Below are positions 8,670 through 16,729 of a DNA stretch of 64,000 nt, piece by piece. The notes beneath the pieces were generated by a model. That model searched no databases, was not told the origin of the DNA, and saw only the letters and a program-made list of their open reading frames with translations. The stretch spans positions 1 through 64,000 of the forward strand of contig NZ_LYMI01000023.1 in the NCBI RefSeq assembly GCF_001660815.1, given 5' to 3'. Each line of letters begins with the position of its first letter. The first letter of the stretch is position 1. A program made the position numbers and the translations under genes. Source of the DNA: Xanthomonas nasturtii. Lineage in GTDB: Bacteria > Pseudomonadota > Gammaproteobacteria > Xanthomonadales > Xanthomonadaceae.

Positions 8670-10253
8670 TTAGCCGCCGGCCTTCAAGGCCACATAACTG
8701 GTCGCCTTGCCGTCGGTGACCAGCAGCATGACCACGTCGCCCTTCTTGTAGCTGGACAGGGCGCGGTTGAGCTCGGCGACGCTGCCGACCTTGGTACGGC
8801 CGACGCGGGCGATGATCAGGCCCGGCGACAGCGGCGGCTGGGTGCTGCGTGCTGCCGCACCGGTGACCGCGACAATTCGCACGCCCTCGCCCGCTTCCAG
8901 GCCCAGGCGGCTGCGTTCGGCAGCAGTCAGGTCGGCCACCTGCAGGCCGAGCAATTCCACGCTGGCCGGGGCGCTGGGCTTGGCCTCATCGGCGGCGGTG
9001 CGCGGCGCGGCGCTGCCGTCCGGAGTGTCCAGCGTTGCCAGGGTGACCGTCACCTTGCGCGGTTTGCCGTCGCGCAGGACATCCAGGCTCACCTTGGTGC
9101 CCGGCGCCATCAACCCGATCATCGGCGGCAGATCGCTGGCCACATCGATCGGCTTGCCGTTGACCGCGCGGATCACATCGCCCACTTCGATACCGGCCTT
9201 GGCTGCCGGGCTGTTGGCGGGAATATCGTTGACCAGCGCGCCGCGGGTATCCGGCAAGCCCAGGCCCTGCGCCTTCAGCGAGTCGATCGCACCAACCTGC
9301 ACGCCCAGCATGCCGCGACGCACATGGCCGGTGGCCTTGATCTGCTCGGCGGCGCTGAAGGCCAGGTCGATCGGGATCGCAAAGCTAATGCCCATGTAGC
9401 CGCCGGAGGCGGAGAAGATCTGCGAATTGATGCCAACCACTTCGCCGCGCGTATTGAGCAGCGGGCCGCCGGAGTTGCCCTGGTTGATCGCCACGTCGGT
9501 CTGGATGAAGGGCACATAGCGCTGATCGGCATACGGATTGCTGCGCCCGGTGGCGCTGACGATGCCGGCGGTCACCGAGTGGTCCAGGCCGAACGGTGAA
9601 CCGATCGCCACTACCCACTGGCCCGGCTTGAGCGTGTTGGAGTCGCCCAGGCGTACTGTCGGCAGACCCTTGGCCTCGATCTTCAGCAGCGCCACGTCGA
9701 ATTGCTCGTCGCTGCCCACCACCTTGGCCTTGAACTCGCGGCGGTCGGTCAGCTTGACGGTGACTTCGCTGGCGCCATCGACCACGTGATGGTTGGTCAG
9801 CACATAGCCATCGGCCGAAATGATGAAGCCCGAACCCATCGACTTGCCGGCAATGCCGCCGTCGTCATCGCCCTGCCCCGGACCACCCGGCCCCTGACGC
9901 GGCCCACCCGGCATCTGGAAATCCGGACCGAAGAAACGCTTGAAGAATTCCGGCATCTCATCGTCGGGCATCGCACCGCCGCCACGCCCACCTGGGCCAC
10001 TGCGCTGCTGACGCGCCATGGCGTCCTTGCGGGTGATGGTGGTTTCGATATTGACCACGCCCGGCCCAACCTGTTCGACCAGGTTGGTGAAGTCCGGCAG
10101 CCCCGCCACCAACTGCGGCGCCGGCGTGGCGCTACGGTTGGCCGCGATCGGCGCAACGTCTTTGGCAGCAGGTGCCGGCTGCTGCGCGCAGGCGGCCAGC
10201 GGCAGGGTCATGGCGATCAGGCCGAACATCTGGGTGCGGATGCGTTGGTTCAT
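8670..10253 (-). CDS. mucD: Periplasmic serine protease/chaperone MucD (DegP/HtrA family)
   Basis: HtrA-type protease for misfolded envelope proteins. The 527-residue product has an N-terminal signal with a possible lipobox (LPLAACAQ). A trypsin-like domain carries the catalytic histidine (NHHVVDG), aspartate (DVALLKI) and serine (GNSGGPLL), and two PDZ domains follow. A Gly/Pro/Met-rich loop (about residues 75-125) precedes the protease core. The ATG at 10253 has a good GGAGG and starts MNQRIRTQMFGL; the longer frame upstream lacks a signal peptide. Its position after rpoE-rseA matches the envelope-stress operon known from Xanthomonas and Pseudomonas (algU-mucA-mucD). Confidence 0.94.
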   Translation of the reverse strand: MNQRIRTQMFGLIAMTLPLAACAQQPAPAAKDVAPIAANRSATPAPQLVAGLPDFTNLVEQVGPGVVNIETTITRKDAMARQQRSGPGGRGGGAMPDDEMPEFFKRFFGPDFQMPGGPRQGPGGPGQGDDDGGIAGKSMGSGFIISADGYVLTNHHVVDGASEVTVKLTDRREFKAKVVGSDEQFDVALLKIEAKGLPTVRLGDSNTLKPGQWVVAIGSPFGLDHSVTAGIVSATGRSNPYADQRYVPFIQTDVAINQGNSGGPLLNTRGEVVGINSQIFSASGGYMGISFAIPIDLAFSAAEQIKATGHVRRGMLGVQVGAIDSLKAQGLGLPDTRGALVNDIPANSPAAKAGIEVGDVIRAVNGKPIDVASDLPPMIGLMAPGTKVSLDVLRDGKPRKVTVTLATLDTPDGSAAPRTAADEAKPSAPASVELLGLQVADLTAAERSRLGLEAGEGVRIVAVTGAAARSTQPPLSPGLIIARVGRTKVGSVAELNRALSSYKKGDVVMLLVTDGKATSYVALKAGG

Positions 10254-10362
10254 CAGGTTGCCTCCGATGGCAGGGCGACAGGAGCCGCAACCCGCGTCGC
10301 AACGCGGGCTTGGCACGATAACGAAAGGAAGGGGGCCGAAAGGATGAAGGTCGGCCGCCGGA

Positions 10363-11262
10363 TCAGTCTTGCGGAACCTGCACCGGCAACGGCCGGTTCG
10401 GCGCCGGGCTGGCGACCGTCTGCGGCGCAGGCTCGAACGGATAGAACGTCGTGCCCGGGCGGCTCTGGCGGAAACTGGCATTGAGCGGACTGTCGCCAGC
10501 CCCGGACAAGGCCGCACGCGGCCACGGGCGGGCCTGCAGTGTGGTGTCCGGATGCGTGAACGGGTTGGACGGCGCTACCGCCACTGCGGCTGCAGCCGCC
10601 GCTGGCAACGGTGCCGGTGGTGCCGTGGCGACCATGCGGGTCGGCGCCTGTTGCTGGCGCGCGGCGGCGCTGCGTGCGACTTGCTGATGACGCGTTGCCG
10701 CGCCGCGGCGGGTGGAGGCCAGCGCAGCGGCAGGAACAGCGGCAGCCAGTGCAACGACCTCGTCAGGCGTGCCCGGAACCGGGGCGGCCGGCGCCTTCGG
10801 CGCAACGGGAGCCTGCGGTTGCTGCGAGGCCGGCGGACGCTGCGCCGCGCTGGCGTACACCGGCGCGTCGGCAGCAGGTGCGGGGGTTTCGGGTAGACGC
10901 TCGCGCGCCATGAACAATGCGATCGCCGCGACCGAGGCAGCAATCGCCGCGCCCCCCCCCCAGCGCCAGCGTGCGCCCGGGCGGGCCGCGGGCTGCGCTT
11001 GCGGAGCGGGCTCATCGGCAATCGCGCTGCGCACACGCGCCGCGAAATCCAGCGGTGCCGGCGCACTGGCCGCACCGCGCAGCACGTCGCCGCACAGCTG
11101 CCAGCGCTCGTGGCAGCCAGCCAGTTCTTCATCGTGGGCCAGACGGCGCAACAGGAAGCGCGACTCGTCTGCGCTCAATTCGCCGTCGACCAACGCAGAC
11201 AGCTGCTGGCGATAGTGAAGTTCGAACTTGTCGGTGGTGGACATGGCAGGGTTATGGCTCAT
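10363..11262 (-). CDS. rseA: Anti-sigma-E factor RseA
   Basis: Membrane-bound inhibitor that sequesters RpoE until regulated proteolysis. The 299-residue product has an N-terminal cytoplasmic RseA/MucA-type domain (about 7-80: LVDGELSADESRFLLRRL, HERWQLCGDVLRG). One membrane helix follows (about 101-119, AAIAASVAAIALFMA), then a long Ala/Pro-rich periplasmic tail without a clear MucB-binding motif. The start overlaps the rpoE stop (ATGA); an ATG six codons later is an alternative. Just before the membrane helix the coding strand has ten consecutive G (10952-10961, coding W-G-G-G), an unusual slippage-prone tract. Confidence 0.9.
   Translation of the reverse strand: MSHNPAMSTTDKFELHYRQQLSALVDGELSADESRFLLRRLAHDEELAGCHERWQLCGDVLRGAASAPAPLDFAARVRSAIADEPAPQAQPAARPGARWRWGGGAAIAASVAAIALFMARERLPETPAPAADAPVYASAAQRPPASQQPQAPVAPKAPAAPVPGTPDEVVALAAAVPAAALASTRRGAATRHQQVARSAAARQQQAPTRMVATAPPAPLPAAAAAAVAVAPSNPFTHPDTTLQARPWPRAALSGAGDSPLNASFRQSRPGTTFYPFEPAPQTVASPAPNRPLPVQVPQD
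10952..10961. repeat. Ten-base C/G homopolymer inside rseA
   Basis: Ten consecutive C on the plus strand, which is G10 on the coding strand, encode W-G-G-G immediately before the RseA membrane helix. It is the longest mononucleotide run I noticed in any coding region of the window. Gain or loss of one base would shift the frame and remove the membrane segment. Confidence 0.9.
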
Positions 11263-11879
11263 ACACGGTGTCGCTCACGGGTGGCGCTTTCGGTCTCCAG
11301 CAGAGGCCGCAGCTCGATGTCGATGGCCTCGCGCGCCCGGAAGATGCGCGAGCGCACCGTTCCGACCGGACAATCCATCTTTCGCGCGATGTCCTCGTAA
11401 CTCAGCCCCTCCACCTCGCGCAGGGTGATGGCCGACCGTAGTTCTTCCGGCAGGGCTTGGACCGCGCGCATCACCGTTTGTTCCAGCTCCTGTCGCATCA
11501 ATTCGCGCTCCGGGGTGTCGTTGTCGCGCAAACGGGTCGCTCCATCGAACTGTTCGGCATCGCTGATCTCGATGTCGTCGGTGGGCGGGCGGCGGTTGTG
11601 CGCAACCAGATGGTTCTTGGCAGTGTTGACGGCAATACGGTGCAGCCACGTATAGAACTGGGAGTCGCCGCGGAAACTGTTGATCGCGCGGTACGCGCGC
11701 ACAAAGGTGTCCTGGGCCACGTCCTGACATTCGCTCCAGTCGGCGATGTAGCGCCCGATCAACGCGACGATCCGGTGCTGGTATTTGCGCACCAGCACAT
11801 CGAACGACGCGCTCTCGCCGCGCTGCACACGCCGGACCAGTTCCAGGTCCAGCTCCTGAGGTGTATCGACTTCGGCCAT
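11259..11879 (-). CDS. rpoE: Extracytoplasmic-function sigma factor RpoE (sigma-E)
   Basis: Directs RNA polymerase to envelope-stress promoters. The 206-residue product has sigma region 2 (about 20-95: FDVLVRKYQHRIVALIGRY, AQDTFVRAYRAI, FYTWLHRIAVNTAKN). Region 4 covers about 140-195 (LPEELRSAITLREVEGLSYE, PVGTVRSRIFRARE). The start at 11879 (MAEVDTPQELDLELVRRV) fits the family. Two upstream in-frame ATGs lie in or beyond the predicted sigma-E promoter at 11919-11946, which argues against them. The stop overlaps the rseA start by four bases. Confidence 0.95.
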   Translation of the reverse strand: MAEVDTPQELDLELVRRVQRGESASFDVLVRKYQHRIVALIGRYIADWSECQDVAQDTFVRAYRAINSFRGDSQFYTWLHRIAVNTAKNHLVAHNRRPPTDDIEISDAEQFDGATRLRDNDTPERELMRQELEQTVMRAVQALPEELRSAITLREVEGLSYEDIARKMDCPVGTVRSRIFRAREAIDIELRPLLETESATRERHRV

Positions 11880-11918
11880 GTCGGGCCGCACTCCTGTCAG
11901 CCCACCGAAGTCGGGCAA

Positions 11919-11946
11919 TGAGACCGCCATTGAAAAGAAAAGTTCA
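11919..11946 (-). promoter_or_regulatory. Predicted sigma-E promoter of rpoE
   Basis: On the minus strand TGAACTT (11946-11940), a 16-base spacer and TCTCA (11923-11919) match the sigma-E pattern GGAACTT / TCTGA with one mismatch in each box. It lies about 40 bases upstream of the rpoE start, implying positive autoregulation. Sequence match only. Confidence 0.6.
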
Positions 11947-12048
11947 TACCGATCCGCACGACCGTCACGCATCAGGGTAGCGGCACCGATGCGCCGCCGG
12001 CGAGGCCGCGCGCAAGGCGCGTATCCCCCTGTCGACAGGTATGGGTAT

Positions 12049-12078
12049 TTGACGTGATGGAAACAACCTCTGGATGAT
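12049..12078 (+). promoter_or_regulatory. Possible sigma-70 promoter upstream of the fad gene
   Basis: TTGACG at 12049-12054 and GATGAT at 12073-12078 with an 18-base spacer sit about 37 bases before the gene start. The -10 box matches only four of six consensus bases. Confidence 0.3.
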
Positions 12079-12114
12079 AACGACCTTTCCTTCTATCGCC
12101 GGACGGCCAGACGC

Positions 12115-14196
12115 ATGCTTCCAGGTTTCGACGGGCTCCGATTCAGCCATTGGCAGGCCGATGCGCGCGAGGACGGCGTGGTCGTGCTCAGCCTTGATCG
12201 CCAGGGCGCATCGGTCAACGCATTTTCGCAGGAGGTGCTGCTGGAGCTGGGCGCACTGGTCGAGCGGCTGGCGCTGGACCCGCCCAAGGGCGTGGTGCTG
12301 CGCTCGGCCAAGCCCAACGGCTTCATCGCCGGTGCCGACCTGAAGGAATTCCAGGAATTCGACCGCAAGGGCACGGTCAACGATGCGATCCATCGCGGCC
12401 AGCAGGTCTTCCAGAAACTGGCCGAACTGCCCTGCCCCACGGTGGCGGCGATCCACGGTTTCTGCATGGGCGGCGGCACCGAGATTGCCCTGGCATGCCG
12501 GTACCGCGTGGCGTCCGACGACGCCAGCACGCGCATCGGCCTGCCGGAAACCAAGCTCGGCATCTTCCCCGGCTGGGGCGGCAGCGCCCGCTTGCCGCGC
12601 CTGATCGGTGCGCCGGCAGCGATGGATCTGATGCTCACCGGCCGCACCGTTTCGGCCAAGGCCGCGCGGGCGATGGGGCTGATCGACAAGGTCGCCGCGG
12701 CGGCGGTACTGGTCGATGTCGCCGCTGCATTGGCCTTGAACGGCACCATGCGCCCGTTCAAGCAACGTGCGACCGCGTGGGCCACCAATACGCTACTGGC
12801 CCGCAAGCTGCTGGCGCCGCAGATGCGCAAACAGGTTGCACGCAAGGCGCGCAAGGAGCACTACCCGGCGCCATACGCCTTGATCAACGTGTGGGAACGT
12901 GCTGGCGGCAGCGGCATCCAGGCGCGCCTTGCGGCCGAGCGCAAGGCGGTGGTCAAACTCGCCAGTACACCGACCGCACGCAACCTGATCCGCATCTTCT
13001 TCCTCACCGAACGTTTGAAAGCGCTGGGCGGCAAGGATGCGGGCGCGAACGCTGCCCCGCCGATTCGCCATGTGCATGTGATCGGCGCCGGCGTGATGGG
13101 CGGTGACATCGCGGCGTGGGCGGCCTACAAGGGCTTTGAGGTCACCTTGCAGGATCGCGAGCAGCGCTTTATCGAGACCGCGCTCACGCGCGGCGGCGAG
13201 CTGTTCGCCAAGCGCGTCAAGGACGACGCCAAGCGGCCAGCGGTGGCGGCACGCTTGCGTGGCGATCTGCCCGGCGCGGGCGTGGCGCAGGCCGATCTGG
13301 TGATCGAGGCGATCATCGAGAACCCGCAGGCCAAGCGCGATCTGTATCAATCGATCGAGCCGCAGCTCAAGCCCGATGCATTGCTGACGACCAATACGTC
13401 TTCGATTCCGCTGACCGAGCTACGCGGGCATATCCAGCGCCCGGCGCAGTTCGCCGGCCTGCATTACTTCAACCCGGTGGCGATGATGCCGCTGGTGGAA
13501 ATCGTGCAGCACGACGGCCTGGATGCGGCCAACGTGGCGCGCCTGGCGGCGTTCTGCAAGGCGCTGGACAAGTTCCCGGTCCCGGTGGCGGGCACGCCCG
13601 GGTTCCTGGTCAACCGCGTGCTGTTCCCTTACCTGCTCGAAGCGGCCACCGCGTATGCCGAAGGCATCCCCGGCCCGGTGCTGGACAAGACGGCGGTGAA
13701 GTTCGGCATGCCGATGGGGCCGATCGAGTTGATCGACACCGTTGGCCTGGATGTCGCCGCCGGTGTGGGCGCAGAGCTCGCACCGTTTCTGCACTTGCCG
13801 ATTCCTGCCGCGTTGGCAACGGTGGAGCCCGGCAAGCGCGGCAAGAAAGACGGCCAGGGCCTGTACAAATGGGAGAATGGCCGCGCGGTCAAACCCGAGG
13901 TGGCCAGTGGCTACACCGCACCTGCGGATCTGGAAGACCGCCTGATCCTGCCGTTACTCAACGAAGCGGTGGCATGCCTGCACGACGGCGTGGTGGCCGA
14001 CGCGGACCTGCTCGATGCCGGCGTGATCTTCGGCACCGGCTTTGCGCCCTTCCGTGGCGGCCCGATCCAGCACATCCGCAGCGTCGGCGCCGACGCGCTG
14101 CTGGAACGTCTGCAGGCGCTGCACGCACGCTACGGCGAGCGCTTCGCACCGCGCCCGGGCTGGGATTCACCGCTGTTGCGGGAAGCGGCGGTGTAA
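12115..14196 (+). CDS. Enoyl-CoA hydratase/3-hydroxyacyl-CoA dehydrogenase fusion (FadB/FadJ type)
   Basis: Two consecutive steps of fatty-acid beta-oxidation in one 693-residue polypeptide. The N-terminal crotonase domain has NGFIAGADLKEF, HGFCMGGGTEIAL and the second catalytic-glutamate region ETKLGIFPGWGG. A linker leads to an NAD-binding Rossmann fold (HVIGAGVMGGDIA). The 3-hydroxyacyl-CoA dehydrogenase part has the catalytic histidine in GLHYFNPVAMM and the signature GTPGFLVNRVLFPYL. No thiolase gene is adjacent, so fadB versus fadJ is left open. The ATG at 12115 is the family-like start although no strong Shine-Dalgarno is seen. Confidence 0.9.
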   Translation: MLPGFDGLRFSHWQADAREDGVVVLSLDRQGASVNAFSQEVLLELGALVERLALDPPKGVVLRSAKPNGFIAGADLKEFQEFDRKGTVNDAIHRGQQVFQKLAELPCPTVAAIHGFCMGGGTEIALACRYRVASDDASTRIGLPETKLGIFPGWGGSARLPRLIGAPAAMDLMLTGRTVSAKAARAMGLIDKVAAAAVLVDVAAALALNGTMRPFKQRATAWATNTLLARKLLAPQMRKQVARKARKEHYPAPYALINVWERAGGSGIQARLAAERKAVVKLASTPTARNLIRIFFLTERLKALGGKDAGANAAPPIRHVHVIGAGVMGGDIAAWAAYKGFEVTLQDREQRFIETALTRGGELFAKRVKDDAKRPAVAARLRGDLPGAGVAQADLVIEAIIENPQAKRDLYQSIEPQLKPDALLTTNTSSIPLTELRGHIQRPAQFAGLHYFNPVAMMPLVEIVQHDGLDAANVARLAAFCKALDKFPVPVAGTPGFLVNRVLFPYLLEAATAYAEGIPGPVLDKTAVKFGMPMGPIELIDTVGLDVAAGVGAELAPFLHLPIPAALATVEPGKRGKKDGQGLYKWENGRAVKPEVASGYTAPADLEDRLILPLLNEAVACLHDGVVADADLLDAGVIFGTGFAPFRGGPIQHIRSVGADALLERLQALHARYGERFAPRPGWDSPLLREAAV

Positions 14197-14409
14197 GGCG
14201 GCGGCTCCCGCACCCGGCAGCGTTTCGATCTCAGCAAAGACGCCGTTGGCAGCCTTCTTTTTGGATCAAGGCCCCAGCGTGCAGACGCCGGGAATCATCA
14301 CTACGTCATTGCCAGCAGTCGCATCACTGCTGCGTGCGGACGCGGCCATCTTCATCGGTCGGTCCTGCAAGGCGAAGCCAAGTCAACCGATCACTTGCAC
14401 CGAGAGACG

Positions 14410-15378
14410 TTAGTGGTGGGCATGCCCACCATGCGTATGCGCATGCCCGTGGTGGGTGTCATGTGCAGCCGCTGCAGTGGGCGTTGGGGTGCCGCAGGGC
14501 ACGGTGCCACAGTCACCGCTTTCCACCTGCAGGGTGACGTGGGCGATGTCGAAGCGGTCGTGCAGCAAGGTGCCGAGCGCGTCGCGCAGGCGGTCGCGGT
14601 CGGTGGTTTCGTTGACCACGACGTGCGCGGTGAGCGCGGGTGTGCTGGAGGCCAATGCCCATACGTGCAGGTCGTGCACGTCTTCGACGCCTGGATGGCT
14701 GGCGAGTGCCTGCTGCACCTGGGCCAGGTCGATGCCTTTGGGGACGCCTTCGAGCAACACGTTGATCGCTTCGCGCAGCAGCACCCAGGTGCGCGGCAGC
14801 ACCCACAGGCCGATCAGCACGGCCAGCACCGGGTCGATCCATTGCCAGCCTGTCCAGCGGATCAGCAGCGCGCCGATGATCACCGCCACCGAGCCGAGCA
14901 TGTCGCTCCAGACTTCCAGATAGGCGCCCTTGACGTTGAGGCTTTCGCCGCTGCCGGCATGCAGCAGCTTCATCGCGATCAGATTGATCACCAGGCCGAA
15001 GCCGGCGATCAGCAGCATGCCGCTGGACGAAATATCCTGCGGTGCGCGGAAGCGCTGCGCGGCTTCCCACAGGATGTAGGCGCCAACCGCGAACAACAGC
15101 GCGCCATTGGCCAGCGCGCCAAGCGCTTCAAGCCGCACGTAGCCATAGGTGCGGCGCGCATCGGCCGGGCGCCGGCTCAGGCGCACCGCGACCAGCGCGA
15201 TCATCAGGCCCACGGTGTCGGTAGCCATATGCGCGGCGTCGGACAGCAGCGCCAGGCTGTTGGTCACGAACGCGCCGATGACTTCCGCCAGCAGGAATGT
15301 CGCGGTCAAGCCGAGCGCCCACCACAACGGGGCTTCGTGGCGGATTTCGCTGGGTGCGTGGTTGTGATCGTGTCCCAT
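14410..15378 (-). CDS. Cation diffusion facilitator (CzcD-like metal exporter)
   Basis: Inner-membrane exporter of Zn2+-type divalent cations using the proton gradient. The 322-residue product has about six membrane helices and a cytoplasmic domain. Metal-site motifs are HMATD (H-x3-D) in helix 2 and EVWSD in helix 5, where a glutamate takes the place of the histidine often found in zinc exporters. Both tails are histidine-rich: MGHDHNH at the start and HHGHAHTHGGHAHH at the end. The start at 15378 is the ATG giving the His-rich N-terminus. No regulator is adjacent. Metal specificity is not readable from the sequence. Confidence 0.9.
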   Translation of the reverse strand: MGHDHNHAPSEIRHEAPLWWALGLTATFLLAEVIGAFVTNSLALLSDAAHMATDTVGLMIALVAVRLSRRPADARRTYGYVRLEALGALANGALLFAVGAYILWEAAQRFRAPQDISSSGMLLIAGFGLVINLIAMKLLHAGSGESLNVKGAYLEVWSDMLGSVAVIIGALLIRWTGWQWIDPVLAVLIGLWVLPRTWVLLREAINVLLEGVPKGIDLAQVQQALASHPGVEDVHDLHVWALASSTPALTAHVVVNETTDRDRLRDALGTLLHDRFDIAHVTLQVESGDCGTVPCGTPTPTAAAAHDTHHGHAHTHGGHAHH

Positions 15379-15671
15379 GGATGTCGTGGTCTGCTGCGAT
15401 GCGCGCACCTTATGCGCCCGCGATGGCGGAGACTATTACACCTGTGCGTGATGACATCACATCACGCGCGCCGTGCCATTGGCCGGAGACGCGCAGCGCT
15501 TGCGCGATTTGCGGGAAAAATGCCTACAGGCGCACCACTGGCCGACAACCAGCTACTTATGCATGGGGGGCTCGTTCCGGTGTTGATGAAGGCGCAGGCA
15601 TAACGTGATCCGGCGCCTCTCACCATGCGCAACGCCGAACTCTGGATAAGCGGCGCGGCCCGGTTCGCCGC

Positions 15672-16559
15672 TCAGACCTTGGCGACCAGCTTGACCACGC
15701 TGGAAAAATCCAGTGCGCCATTGCCAGCGTGGCTGTTCATCGCATACAGGTTGCGCGCCAGTTCACCGAGCGGAATCGACACGCCGGCCTGCACCGCCGA
15801 CTCGGCAACCAGACCCAGGTCCTTGAGCATCAGATCGTTACCGAAGCCACCGCTGTAGCCGCGCGATGCCGGGGCATTCGGCAGCACGCCGGGCCATGGG
15901 TTGCACACTTCCGTCGCCCAGCTGCGCCCGGTGCTGACCGCCATCATCTGCGACAACACCGCCGGGTCCAATCCCTGTGCGACGCCCAGCGCCAACGCTT
16001 CGCCGGTGGCGGCCATGATCACGCCCAAGGCCATGTTGTTGCACAGTTTGGCAACCTGCCCGGCGCCGTTGTCGCCGACATGAAAGATATTCTTGCCCAT
16101 TGCCTGCAGCACCGGACGCGCGCGCTCCAATGCATCGGCGCCGCCACCGACGATGAAGGTCAGCGTGCCGGCGGCGGCGCCGGCGGTGCCGCCGGACACC
16201 GGGGCGTCCAGCATCGCCAGGCCGCGCGCCCTGGCCGCATCGGCCACCTTGCGCGCAGACAGCGGCGCGATGGTGCTGCAGTCGATGACCAGCGCACCGT
16301 GCGGAATCTGCGCCAGGATGCCGGATTCGCCCAGGTACAAGCCTTCGACGTGGCGACTCGCAGGCAGCATCGAAATGACGATCTCGGCATCGGCCAGGGT
16401 GTCGTGCGCGGCGCTGGCGGCGTGTGCGCCGGCAGCTGCGGCAGCGTCCAGCGCTGCGTGCGTTAGATCGAACACCCGCAGCTGATGCCCGGCCTTGATC
16501 AGGTTGGCGGCCATGGGCCCACCCATATTGCCCAGGCCGATAAATGCGATGTTGCTCAT
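15672..16559 (-). CDS. mmsB: 3-hydroxyisobutyrate dehydrogenase
   Basis: NAD-dependent oxidation of 3-hydroxyisobutyrate to methylmalonate semialdehyde in valine catabolism. The 295-residue product starts MSNIAFIGLGNMGGPMAANL, with the Rossmann glycine motif. It has the substrate-binding DAPVSGGTAGA and the catalytic lysine in GAGQVAKLCNNMALG. It belongs with the upstream acyl-CoA genes and mmsA on the same strand, although a ~170-bp gap without a gene separates it from the hydrolase gene, so it may also have its own promoter. Confidence 0.93.
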   Translation of the reverse strand: MSNIAFIGLGNMGGPMAANLIKAGHQLRVFDLTHAALDAAAAAGAHAASAAHDTLADAEIVISMLPASRHVEGLYLGESGILAQIPHGALVIDCSTIAPLSARKVADAARARGLAMLDAPVSGGTAGAAAGTLTFIVGGGADALERARPVLQAMGKNIFHVGDNGAGQVAKLCNNMALGVIMAATGEALALGVAQGLDPAVLSQMMAVSTGRSWATEVCNPWPGVLPNAPASRGYSGGFGNDLMLKDLGLVAESAVQAGVSIPLGELARNLYAMNSHAGNGALDFSSVVKLVAKV

Positions 16560-16729
16560 GGTGTCGGTTTCCAGGTTGGAACGATCAATAACAGGGTGTT
16601 GCGGTCACCACGGGCTGCTCAAGCGCATCGCTGTGGCCGCACATGTCAGCCGTGGCGACGTCGGCGTGTACATGGCAATCGCCGAGCAGGGTGCGCCAGC
16701 ACTTGCCCGATCCCGCACCTTGCCACCAC

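Noticed and set aside
10289-10312. Hairpin (CCCGCG/CGCGGG) between rseA and mucD
   Set aside because: Short stem with no T-run in a high-GC gap; mucD is expected to be co-transcribed, so a terminator is unlikely.
16560-16729. Possible small gene between mmsB and the hydrolase
   Set aside because: Only fragments of other frames; no start with a ribosome site.
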